From Lentibacillus juripiscarius JCM 12147 (GTDB taxonomy: Bacteria; Bacillota; Bacilli; Bacillales_D; Amphibacillaceae): a stretch of 29,711 bases of DNA. A model generated the notes under the pieces. The model saw nothing but the letters and a program-made list of their open reading frames with translations. It was not told the DNA's origin and did not search any database. Both the position numbers and the translations under genes were made by a program. Positions 1 through 7,907 of this stretch are shown in pieces; positions within the stretch are counted from its first letter, which is position 1, and every line of letters begins with the position of its first letter. The stretch is from the NCBI GenBank assembly GCA_001311805.1, contig BBCA01000037.1, forward strand, positions 1 through 29,711, given 5' to 3'.

Positions 1-491
1 GGCAGATAACCTAACCCTCATGGCCACCTTTTGGTAACTAGCACCATTTTGTACTTTATTTAATAGGGCCACTTACTCCAAAACACCAAATTAAAAGATA
101 ACAACACAAGCGGAAAGGATGTACCAATTCCAAATATGGAAGGGAGGATGACACCATAGGATGTTTACGTAGGATTGGAAACATTTGTGATAAAGCACTG
201 TGGACTTCTTGCCCCAATTGCCAAATAATAATCCCGAGTGTAGAAAATACGACAATCTTCCCTAATATAAATAAGAGTAACCTGTATCCAGGGAACCTTA
301 TCTACTAAAGATTTATTCCCATAAATAGTAATTGAACTAATATTACCTGTAAGCTGACGCGGGGCAACTGCTCCAACTACACCTAGGAAAAAAGCGAATA
401 GTATCGGTATATGTTCGAATCCATATGCCAGTCCATGAATTGGTCCACTTAACAAACCGCTAATTGGATTAAAAAGGTCAAACATTTTCAT
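1..491 (-). pseudogene. TauE/SafE (UreH-like) membrane protein, decayed
   Basis: The first 70 codons from 491 read as a polytopic membrane protein of the sulfite exporter TauE/SafE or UreH-domain type (FFLGVVGAVAP, then QLTGNISSITIYGNKSL). Near 270 the frame slips. The continuing frame gives LLLFILGKIVVFSTLGIIIW and then QLGQEVHSALSQMFPILRKH. After about 160 it jumps directly to ILPSIFGIGTSFPLVLLSFN, which belongs near the family's C-terminus, so a central block is deleted. The final frame stops near 70. The usual Pro-Cys of the first repeat is Pro-Arg (CGT where TGT is expected). It lies just downstream of the BNR lipoprotein gene on the same strand. The decay is seen directly; the family call is from remembered motifs. 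Confidence 0.6.
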
Positions 492-506
492 TCAACTCAC
501 TATGGT

Positions 507-1419
507 TTAATTTACTTTTCCATTCTCTAAAATTTGATCCCAAGATTCTGCACCATCTTTTGTTATATAGGCCTGCCCTTTTGTTGTATAGATAGCAAAC
601 TCCTGATTATCTTGTGGGTTTTGAGCAATATAAACAGGCCCGTCCTCTGTTAGATCGGGTAAATTGATTGTTTCTTGTTTACCACTTTCAATATTATATT
701 TAACTAGGGATGGAGAAGTGCTATAGCTTGCATAGTATAAATTTTCTTCGTTAAAAAATACTGCCGTTCCTTGTACTGCTTCTGTGATTATTTGAAAATT
801 TGATCCTCCATCATTTGAAACAAAAACACCATTGTTGTTGCTACTGCAAAGTGGTTTGAGTCGGAAGGATGGATGGCCAAAGCAAATATTTCACCTTCTA
901 ATCCAGAAGCATTCACACTTTCCCATGATTCACCCTCATCCTGACTTTTGTAGAAACCCTGTTCTAACTTCGAATTTTTGCTGGGTTCATGACAAAGATA
1001 TCATGACTATTATAACCTACTGCCATTGCATGAAAATCCGTTTCCCCTTCAAACTTAAGACTTTCCAATGTTTTACCACCATCAAAGCTACGCTGTATGC
1101 CGATTGGGTTAGGTAAATCTGAATCCTCTCCCGGATGACCTGATGTGTAAAAACCTTCATCTACCGCATTAAATCCCATATAATCATTAAAATTATTTGA
1201 GGTTTTAAACCATTCATCTTCACGATAAATCTTTAATCCAGTATGGGAAGCAAAATACAATCCATTATCATTTCCAGCATAACCCATACCATGAACATGT
1301 TCTATAGAACCGTCAAAAGGGACTTCGAATGCTGCTTCTTTGTTACCATCATTACTACTACATCCTGCTATCAGTAAACCTGAAAAAATTGTTACAGTAA
1401 TCATTGCTTTTTTTATCAT
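507..1419 (-). CDS. BNR/sialidase-repeat lipoprotein (F510_1955-type), two frameshifts
   Basis: A lipoprotein signal peptide with lipobox IAGC opens the protein. It continues with HVHGMGYAG and repeated FDGGKT / SQDEGESWESV / SNDGGSNF / TKDGAESWDQI units, the Asp-box pattern of BNR beta-propellers. About 303 residues are recovered when two frame slips are bridged: near 978 (one A missing in a run of five) and near 842 (one A missing). The end is GKVN-stop at 507. Proteins of this kind are often annotated as F510_1955 family glycosylhydrolases, but no activity can be claimed from the sequence. They probably sit outside the membrane as propeller scaffolds. The neighbours (TauE-like, CcdA, ResA) suggest a role in extracytoplasmic redox or metal handling; that is inference. 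Confidence 0.7.
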
Positions 1420-1525
1420 TTAAACTTATCCTCCGCCTCATTATAATACTTTCTCACCTTGATTGTTGAGAAAGATAATCCTATATTACCATACAAAATA
1501 AGCACCATTTTGTGCAGCATTCGTT

Positions 1526-1600
1526 TTATTCTTTTACAATTGATTTTAATTGTTCATACTCTGATTCATCTATCTCACCTTTTACGTCCTCAATTAACAT
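1526..1600 (-). pseudogene. SHOCT-domain C-terminal remnant
   Basis: A 24-codon open frame reads MLIEDVKGEIDESEYEQLKS and ends VKE-stop. The (K/R)GEID-x-x-(E)-(Y/F)-E core is the signature of the short C-terminal (SHOCT) domain, as in the intact SHOCT gene at 7415-7630 (ARGEIDDQEFE). The membrane-spanning N-terminus expected of such proteins is absent. It is likely the tail of a decayed gene. It is short, so chance resemblance remains possible. Confidence 0.4.
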
Positions 1601-1640
1601 AATTTAGACTGTATTCAATTTATTCAATATATAATGTTAT

Positions 1641-1805
1641 TTACATTCTTGCGGTAAACAAAACTAAGGAATCATACCGCCTATACCATACTTCTCCTGC
1701 TTCTTGATTTTTATCTAATATGAGAAAAGAACGATTAGATTGCTTTAAGCAATAACCCATTATTAATCCTGCTTGTCCTGCACCAATGACTATAGTGTGG
1801 AACAT
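1641..1805 (-). pseudogene. Flavin-dependent monooxygenase (CzcO-like), N-terminal fragment
   Basis: Fifty-four residues begin MFHTIVIGAGQAGLIMGYCL, a textbook FAD Rossmann start (GxGxxG), and continue to YDSLVLFTAR, which matches the N-terminus of CzcO-like NAD(P)/FAD-dependent monooxygenases (usually YDSLVLFTPR). The reading ends two residues later at a stop, and no further homologous sequence follows in any frame. About 85% of the gene is therefore missing. Because of a one-base slip in ccdA the fragment now reads in frame with the end of ccdA. That apparent fusion is not functional. Confidence 0.65.
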
Positions 1806-1863
1806 AATTATCACAAGGTACACATTACAAAGCATATTAAACATCATTATCGTTAAATCCATA

Positions 1864-2569
1864 TTAAAAACCAGTCCATCCACCAAAAGGTGGTTTGTTA
1901 AAAATGAAATAATCCTCGTCATCCAGTCAAAGTATAGTACAATTCCCATTACAACCATTATATAGCCACCTATTTTCATAATGCGGTTACTATATTTGTT
2001 AATCCATTTAACTTTCCCAATAAAGAAAGTTAGAAGGAGAAATGGAATTGAAAACCCTATTACATACCACATCATGTAAAATAATGCAGCACTCGGGTTT
2101 GTCATACCCAATGCAATTACAGCAGCTAAAATTGGCCCTGTACATGGAGTCCATCCAGCTGCAAACCCCATCCCAATCAAAACGGTCCCTAGATAACCTG
2201 ATGGTTTTCTTTTAAACTTAATCCTTTTATCCGTCATAAGAAAATCTAGCTTTAGAATACCCGTAATTACGAGCCCGAAAAAGAAAATTAGAACGGCCCC
2301 TATTTGTCGTAAGAACTCCTTATTTTGAATGAACAGAGAACCTATGAAAGAACCAGATAATCCTAACACTAAAAATATAACGGAAAATCCAACTAAGAAA
2401 AAACGGAATGCAGTATTGTAACTTTTCGAACACTTTTATTATTATTTAAGTCATCAACGGACATTCCAGTTATGTAAGACAGAAAAGCTGGATAAATAGG
2501 CAACGTACAGGGTGAAAGAAAAGATAACAAACCAGCTCCGAATGCAAATAAAATATTTAAATCCTGCAT
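1864..2569 (-). CDS. ccdA: CcdA cytochrome c biogenesis thiol transporter, two frameshifts
   Basis: CcdA is a six-TM inner-membrane protein that passes electrons from cytoplasmic thioredoxin to extracytoplasmic ResA-type proteins. Both redox cysteine motifs are present: SFLSPCTLPIYPAFLSYITG near the N-terminus and AAGWTPCTGPILAAVIA midway. The start is ATG at 2569, with GGGAGA upstream. One T is missing near 2405 (HSVFFLVGFS restored) and one base near 1890, after which the natural end PFGGWTGF-stop falls at 1864. Length is about 235 residues, normal for the family. It lies 22 bp downstream of a ResA-type gene on the same strand, so the two form a redox pair, presumably co-transcribed. Confidence 0.88.
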
Positions 2570-2590
2570 AAGAGTATCTCCCTTTAAAAC

Positions 2591-3126
2591 TCATGGTTTA
2601 ATCAAGTTCATATATTCTTTTACGTCTTGTTGAGTCATACTTCCTGTAATGATTTTCACTACTTTGCCGTTTTTGTCAATTAAATAAGTTGTAGGTATAG
2701 GACCAATGCCATACAGCTCTGTTACTTCTCCACCCCTATCCATCAGAATTGGGAAGGTTAACCCAAATTTATCAACAAAGTTTCTGACTACTAAATTGGA
2801 TTCCTCAATGTTAACTGCAAGAATCTCAACACCCTGTTCTTTAAAGACTTTATATGCATTTTCCATATAAGGCATTTCTGTTTCACAAGGTTTGCACCAA
2901 GTACCCCAGAAGTTTAAAAACACCCCTTTCCCCCTGTAATCTTTTAATTGGACACGTTCACCCTGAAGTGTTTCTAAGGAGAAATTTGGAGCATCATCAC
3001 CTTTTGATACGTTATATTGCTCTTTGAAGATGTTTAAATAAAGTGCATATATGACGGCTGACAGCATTATTAGCAATAAAATATTCTAAAGTACTTTCTT
3101 CTTTTTCTTTTTCTTTCTCTATTCAC
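2591..3126 (-). CDS. resA: ResA-type thiol-disulfide oxidoreductase, one frameshift
   Basis: A membrane-anchored thioredoxin-fold protein that would reduce the cysteines of apocytochrome c before heme attachment. It has an N-terminal basic stretch and one TM segment. The core is GDDAPNFSLETLQGERVQLK, FLNFWGTWCKPCETEMPYME (active-site Cys-x-x-Cys) and GIGPIPTTYLIDKNGKVVK with the cis-Pro. The best start is GTG at 3126 with GAGGTGA eight bases upstream. One T is missing in the TM segment near 3088 and hides this N-terminus. It is followed closely by ccdA. It lies after resC, whereas the remnant at 6270-6540 holds the usual resA place ahead of resB, so this is probably a second, surviving copy. 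Confidence 0.85.
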
Positions 3127-3224
3127 CTTTGTTTCACCTCACTAATTGGCTAATTATTGATTTACTAGAAAAACTGTTCATTTAGAACAGTCTTTCCCGT
3201 TTATCCCTTGACTTTTAACTTTTA

Positions 3225-3357
3225 ATAGGCGTAATGCATGCATTTAGAATTACAATTAGAGTAGTTCCTCTATCGCTTAATACAGCTAAACAAAGTGTAA
3301 GCCCCCCGAATATAAGAATTAATGCAATAAATTTTACAATTAAGGTAAGCAAGAGCC
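3225..3357 (-). pseudogene. P1B-type metal ATPase C-terminal remnant
   Basis: An open stretch of about 44 codons without its own start reads LLLTLIVKFIALILIFGGLT and then LAVLSDRGTTLIVILNA. This matches the last two transmembrane helices of Cd/Zn/Cu P1B ATPases; the intact CadA here ends [20 protein letters not shown]. The rest of the ATPase is absent. It sits in the resC-resA gap, so an ATPase gene was probably once here and was replaced or deleted. Confidence 0.55.
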
Positions 3358-3378
3358 CCTAATGGATGAAGTTCCTCT

Positions 3379-4568
3379 TTATGCGTACGAATGAAGACCC
3401 GCTAATAGCAAGTTAACCGCAATCAAATTGAACATGATAATCGCGAATCCGCCGACAGCAAGCCATGCAGATTTCTCACCATGCCACCCCCGTGAAAGGC
3501 GCAAGTGTAAAAATGCCGCATAAAAGAGCCATGTGACCAGTGCCCATACTTCTTTAGGGTCCCATCCCCAGAATCGGTCCCAGGCAATTTGTGCCCAAAT
3601 GGATGCAAAGATTATACCGCCAAGTGTAAATACCGGAAATCCGATGGCAACTGCTCTGTACGATATTTCATCAAGCATATCCGGTTTGGCCTTTTGCAGA
3701 AACGGCCGGATAGCAGCGCCAATACGCTTGCGCAGAATTATCCTGGCCAAACCGTATAATACTAACCCGGTCAGCACAGACCAAATAATCGTGTTAAATT
3801 TCCTTGCCGCATCGACACCTTTCATCCAGCCTGGCGCATCAAACAAGGGATTCATCCGGTCACCTGTGATTAGTTTCCCCTCATTTGGGCCTGCTATCGG
3901 AGGCAGATGGTAATCAGTTTTTACTGTTTGTCCGTTATAGGAATATTCAAATTCAGCAGAGTATCCGGTTATATTAAATGCAACAGAAATGATACTGAAG
4001 CCTGCAAATATAAACAGGCATAGCAAAATTGCCTCCAGCCAAGTAGTACGCTTGCTGCTGACCGACTGATCAATTTGTCTAATCAAGTAAATTAGTCCTG
4101 CGACAAAACTTATGGATAAAATGGCCTCACCCAGGGAAACGGTTGTTACATGGATGTACAGCCAGTGACTCTGCAATGACGGTACGAGTGGTGCAATTTC
4201 GGTCGGAAACATGCTTGCATAGGCAATAACTATGATTGCAATCGGCAATGCAAACAAGCCTAAAATATTAAGTCGATAGATGAAGTAGATGATGATGAAT
4301 GCAAAGACAAGTCCCATACCGAAAAATGTCATGAATTCAAATAAGTTACTCACCGGAGCATGTCCGCTTGCCATCCACCTTGTAATAAAGTAGACGAGCT
4401 GCGCTAGAAATCCAATAATTGTTATAGTAATTCCAATATTCCCGCTGACACTTTTCTTTGTATCCTCTTTTTTCCTTTAATGGTCGCACCAAAGAAAAGG
4501 GTAGCGACCAAATAAAGAATAAACGCCGTATATAGCATGGTACTGCTGATGCTGATTAGTGAATCCAT
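3379..4568 (-). CDS. resC: ResC/CcsB cytochrome c synthetase subunit, one frameshift
   Basis: ResC (CcsB) is the multi-spanning heme-handling subunit of system II cytochrome c maturation and forms the heme lyase with ResB. The tryptophan-rich heme-binding motif [20 protein letters not shown] is complete, and conserved histidines are present ([39 protein letters not shown] end). The start is ATG at 4568, preceded by AGGAGGATATGA. One A is missing in a run of six near 4468; restoring it joins [10 protein letters not shown] to [20 protein letters not shown]. About 396 residues, the usual length. resB ends 30 bp upstream, so resB-resC form an operon. Confidence 0.92.
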
Positions 4569-4598
4569 TCATATCCTCCTCCGAATCCGTCCGAATTT

Positions 4599-6238
4599 TT
4601 ATTCCAGTTCCTGCTGGTCATCAACCATGTTTACATTGGTGTCGGAAATAATCTGTTCAATATCTTTTTTCAGACCGAACCAATTTTTATTTGTATGACC
4701 CGCGATCATCATGCCTTCTCCATTCGGATGCAGCCAAATTCTGCGATGATGCCAATACATGCCTTGAATAACACCAATCATGAAAATAGCAGCACCGATG
4801 ATGAACAATGGCAATGTGTGGTCACGCCGGACGGTCAGTCCACTTGCATATCTTGTTTCAAAATCCTGAATACCCAATTTGTAATCATTTTCGTCGGTTG
4901 CATCAACATTTTTTCCGATGCCGACGAAGCTCATCTCAGGTTCTTCATTTCCCCCAGGAGGATGTACCGAGAAAACAAATGCAGGATTTCTTGGGTAATT
5001 TGTCTTGGATGCCGGTTCTGCATCGTCCAGCTCATAATCCGGGTAGTATTGACTAACAACAACACGGAATCCACTGTCCAATTTGTATTCATCTTTTGGC
5101 TCCGTCAAGTCAATCGTGAATGAACCGAGTGCCTTTTCATCAGGGTCTTCTTTTCGATGAACCTTAAAGGTCATGCTTTTGAATTCATTTTGCTGATAGC
5201 CGGCTTGGTAAAGCGTGTAACCGTCAAATTTCAGCGGATGATTCATGCGTATTTCTTCTTCTTTTACTTTCTCCAGCTTTGGATCAGCGCCTGCTACACT
5301 TTCCCCTGTTTCCTTATAGATAACAGCATTTGTCTGATAATTTTTGGCTACTTCTCCCTCTTGCGCAATTGCTTCCCTGAATCTTTCATCGTCCTTATCA
5401 TACGTTTCCAAAATGAATTGTTTATTTTTGATGTAGTATTCCCCTTCTGTTCCAGGGATGACAGTCTGTTCACCTTCCCTGACCCAGACATACTCGTCAA
5501 GATACATAAAGGGCGTAAAACGCAGCAGTGCTGCAATCAGGACGATAATAAGACCAATGTGATTTACGTATGGCCCCCAGCGGGAAAAAACGCCCTTTTT
5601 CTGCTAATACATGACCATTTTCTTCATGCACTTTATAGCGCTGTTTCCGCAAACCGGAAAACAATTTGCTTTTTTCACTTACCGTTACTTGATCCGTTTC
5701 ACTAAAAAGGCGCTGCCGTTTAATGAACGTTGCATGCCGCTTCGGTTTCTGCATTTTCAGCGCCTTGTAAAGCGGAACAAAGCGATCAATGCTGCAGATA
5801 ATCAGAGAAATACCGATAAGTGCAATCAGTAGCATGTACCACCATGAACCGTACAAATTATGGAAGCCGAGCTGATAGTAAATTTGCCCGAGCATTCCAT
5901 ACCGTGCCTCATAAAAAAACAGCCGGATCCCTAGAAACGGCATTTGCCGGTATGTACTGTTCCTGCGGGAAAATGGTTCCAATGGCCGAGGCAACCAAAG
6001 CCAGAACAATCAGCCAGACCCCGATTTTTACCGAGGAAAAGAAATTCCATGTTTTATCAACAATCGATTTATTGTATGTCTGTGATCGGCGGGCACTTCC
6101 GTCATATCGCATATTGAGCAATTTGCGTTTATCATTGCCATCGATATGCTGGTTTTCTTCCACTGGTTTGCCGCATGCCTCACAAAGCACTGTGCCCTCC
6201 GGATTCACGTGTCCACATTCACATTTAATTTTATTCAT
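4599..6238 (-). CDS. resB: ResB cytochrome c biogenesis protein, two frameshifts
   Basis: ResB partners ResC in system II heme attachment to cytochrome c. The N-terminus carries a zinc ribbon (CECGHVNPEGTVLCEACGKP) seen in Bacillaceae ResB. TM segments follow (SSVKIGVWLIVLALVASAIG; YGSWWYMLLIALIGISLIIC), then a large extracytoplasmic domain, a last TM (LPLFIIGAAIFMIGVIQGMY) and the post-TM sequence WHHRRIWLHPN. The start is ATG at 6238 with GGGGGA just upstream; an in-frame ATG at 6265 lacks a comparable site. Frame slips near 5940 and 5580 divide the gene, and bridging them gives about 547 residues. It leads the resB-resC operon and is preceded by a decayed resA and an activator-type promoter. 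Confidence 0.9.
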
Positions 6239-6264
6239 TTGTATCCCCCGCATAATTGTGTTCA

Positions 6265-6540
6265 AAAATTATCCACGGTTAAACCTTTTATAAATAACCT
6301 TCTAATCAGTTTTAAAGCACCATTAACACCTTTTGACCACTTCACCTCATGGATTATAAAAACCATAGTGGGAATAGGTCCTATTCCGTACTTGACCAGC
6401 AATATTAAACATACTGATCTGTGAGTTGAAAAGATGACCAATCTGTTGCGTCTACACTACACTAACTACAACAATTTCAATCCCTTTATCTTTGTACTCA
6501 GGACCTGGAATTGAGAAGAACATTCCTGAAATTTAACCTT
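6265..6540 (-). pseudogene. resA: Decayed resA remnant (C-terminal half)
   Basis: Read in shifting frames on the minus strand, this stretch gives PEYKDKGIEIVVVSV, then DATDWSSFQLTDQY, then LLVKYGIGPIPTMVFI and GEVVK, ending near ALKLIRRLFIKGLT. These follow the second half of ResA (KDKGVEI.AVN..., YGIGPIPTT..I...G.VVK) in order. The N-terminal half, with the membrane anchor and Cys-x-x-Cys, is missing, and several frame changes and stops are present, so it cannot be one sequencing error. Its place directly ahead of resB is the canonical position of resA. The promoter upstream at 6546-6578 survives. Confidence 0.7.
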
Positions 6541-6545
6541 TATAG

Positions 6546-6578
6546 ATTATAGTCATAAAATATGTAGATTTTGTGAGG
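6546..6578 (-). promoter_or_regulatory. Regulon promoter copy 1 (ahead of resA remnant-resBC)
   Basis: Minus-strand motif CCTCACAAAATCTACATAT followed by a TATAAT -10 box. The distance from the leading CC to the -10 is identical in all four copies (6546-6578, 7370-7402, 10017-10049, 11459-11491). There is no good -35 hexamer at 17 bp, which suits an activator-dependent promoter. Transcription would enter the resA remnant and then resB-resC. Confidence 0.7.
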
Positions 6579-6632
6579 GAATGATTTTTCTCATATTCCG
6601 TACCATTTGTAGCCCACATTAATGCAACAATA

Positions 6633-6661
6633 AACCCAACAATCCTTTTTGGTGTTGGGTT
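6633..6661. terminator. Possible hairpin terminator
   Basis: Perfect 9-bp inverted repeat AACCCAACA / TGTTGGGTT with an 11-base loop. Neither side has a strong T-run, so termination is uncertain. It separates promoter copy 1 from the degenerate stretch upstream. Confidence 0.4.
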
Positions 6662-6779
6662 CTCTCTTAATAAAGAAAAATAACTAAAAGTGACGAGAGT
6701 AATTTGACAACTTTGTGAATATAGATAAAAGCAATCCCTTACAAAAGGATTTTTTATTAAAATCGACTTGATGGCTCTA

Positions 6780-6992
6780 TTAGAACTAGCGTGTCACGGT
6801 TCAAATGAAATGGCACCCATCACATTTTCCATAGTGGAGTTAATACACCCTTTGTTTTTCCTAAAAACGCTTGAATCCTCCTAACACGCTTGAACAGCAA
6901 AATTTTAGCATCTGGTTTGCTCATTTGTTGAATTTCCTCCAAGCGGTCTCATTACCATATCGTAAATTGACAGAAACCATTTTTCCATTAAT
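6780..6992 (-). pseudogene. Short degenerate ORF, unrecognised
   Basis: A good ribosome binding site (GAGGTGA) precedes ATG at 6992 and the peptide MEKWFLSIYDMVMRPL, followed after a one-base slip by EEIQQMSKPDAKILLFKRVR. The first residues recall the start of small class I SAM methyltransferases (FYD..M.PLE), but the SAM-binding motif that should follow is absent. No function can be assigned. The 6662-6780 stretch holds nothing I recognise. Confidence 0.25.
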
Positions 6993-7021
6993 CATTCACC
7001 TCTGAAGGAGCCATAAAAATC

Positions 7022-7040
7022 AGGCCCCAATTTGGGGCCT
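7022..7040 (-). terminator. Rho-independent terminator of the Met-rich protein gene
   Basis: Perfect inverted repeat AGGCCCCAA-T-TTGGGGCCT; on the minus strand it is followed by GATTTTTA. It lies 27 bp after the restored stop codon of the Met-rich protein gene. Confidence 0.8.
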
Positions 7041-7066
7041 TATTAATGAAGGGGGATTGCAAAAAG

Positions 7067-7328
7067 TTACTTATCTTCTTTTTATCACTATAGGACTCCA
7101 TGAAATCACCGCAGCCGTTCATCATCTTTTGCCCTTCAGGTGAATTCATTGCTTCCATCATTTGAGACATGTTTCCATTTTCCATCATGTTCATCATTCC
7201 GTTGCCATTGCCATTCATCATGTTACCCATTCCATTGTTATCTGGTTCTTGGGCAAATGCTGTTGTTCCTATTACTAATAAAGCGGCAAAGGCAAACGAT
7301 AATGCAAATGGCACTTTTTCAGTTTCAT
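7067..7328 (-). CDS. Secreted methionine-rich small protein, two frameshifts
   Basis: About 87 residues: a Sec signal peptide (MKLKKVPFALSFAFAALLVI, cleavage likely after AFA) and a mature part built of Asn, Gly and Met (NGMGNMMNGNGNGMMNMMEN), with NSPEGQKMMNGCGDFMESYS at the end. The start is ATG at 7328 after AAAGGAGATGAAGAC. One A is missing near 7308. One A is missing near 7080; restoring it gives SDKKEDK-stop at 7067, just before a strong terminator, and avoids a read-through into it. Clustered methionines and one cysteine suggest soft-metal (copper or silver) binding outside the cell, but that is inference. It has its own promoter of the shared type. Confidence 0.7.
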
Positions 7329-7369
7329 GTCTTCATCTCCTTTCTACTCATTAATACTAGGACATCTTT

Positions 7370-7402
7370 AGTATAGACAACAAATTTGTAGAATTTGTGA
7401 GG
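7370..7402 (-). promoter_or_regulatory. Regulon promoter copy 2 (Met-rich protein gene)
   Basis: Minus-strand CCTCACAAATTCTACAAAT with -10 TATACT at the shared fixed spacing. It contains two ACAAAT half-sites nine bases apart. The -10 box lies about 42 bp ahead of the start codon. Confidence 0.75.
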
Positions 7403-7414
7403 ATAAAAGAATTT

Positions 7415-7630
7415 TTAATCTTTATTTCTTAAAACAGTCTTTTTAGCTTCAAATTCTTGATCATCAATTTCCCCGCGTGCATATCTTTCTTTAAGAATTT
7501 CTATTGATGAATCTTCTTTCTTTTCAAAGGGTTTCATTATTAATAAGACTACTCCATATATTAAAAATCCCAGCACAATAATCCAAATTACCATGTTTAG
7601 AATCATGCCTCCACCCATCATAGACATCAT
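7415..7630 (-). CDS. Small SHOCT-domain membrane protein
   Basis: Start chosen at the ATG at 7630 (MMSMMGGGM), which has GGAGG eight bases upstream; the ATG at 7648 would overlap that site. About 71 residues: a Met/Gly-rich N-terminus, one TM segment (ILNMVIWIIVLGFLIYGVVL), and a C-terminal SHOCT domain (SSIEILKERYARGEIDDQEF). SHOCT domains occur as short tails on many bacterial membrane proteins and may mediate oligomerisation; the function is not known. It follows the two-component genes and the 68-residue membrane protein on the same strand, probably as the last gene of that operon. Confidence 0.75.
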   Translation of the reverse strand: MMSMMGGGMILNMVIWIIVLGFLIYGVVLLIMKPFEKKEDSSIEILKERYARGEIDDQEFEAKKTVLRNKD

Positions 7631-7691
7631 AGTTACTACCTCCATCATTTTTAATAGCAGTTTTTATCATTAGTTTCTTTCACGTTTGCCT

Positions 7692-7898
7692 TCACTTATT
7701 CCTACGTTTCTTGAGAAATACAAAATATACAATCCCTATAATTAAGATTGGTAAACACATCCATAAACAAAGATGCAGGAACGTTTTCAGATAGGGCTCT
7801 ATGGATTCAGTCCTCAACATCGTTGTAGCAGAAACAGTAAGGCACATTAAGCCCATTGCAATCAATAGTGCGGCGATTAACCATTCTATCTTTTTCAT
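7692..7898 (-). CDS. Small two-TM membrane protein, unknown
   Basis: Sixty-eight residues with two predicted TM helices (IEWLIAALLIAMGLMCLTVS; LWMCLPILIIGIVYFVFL) and a basic tail KKRRNK. The start is well supported by AAGGAGG seven bases upstream. It begins nine bases after the histidine kinase stop, so it is surely in that operon. I do not recognise the family. Small membrane proteins encoded next to a sensor kinase sometimes modulate it; that is speculation here. Confidence 0.65.
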   Translation of the reverse strand: MKKIEWLIAALLIAMGLMCLTVSATTMLRTESIEPYLKTFLHLCLWMCLPILIIGIVYFVFLKKRRNK

Positions 7899-7907
7899 AT
7901 TGCCTCC

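Noticed and set aside
832..1116. 94-codon plus-strand frame
   Set aside because: Antisense to the BNR lipoprotein; it exists because the true gene is frameshifted there.
40..1513. Repeat AGCACCATTTTGT at 40 and 1501
   Set aside because: Thirteen bases with unrelated flanks; too short to call an insertion-sequence end.
3423..3913. Open frames of 60-126 codons on both strands inside resC
   Set aside because: They are alternative-frame readings of the conserved resC sequence, with no ribosome binding site or family resemblance.
4695..5705. Plus-strand open frames of up to 182 codons over resB
   Set aside because: They are antisense to the well-supported resB reading; no start signal and low-complexity Phe-rich translation.
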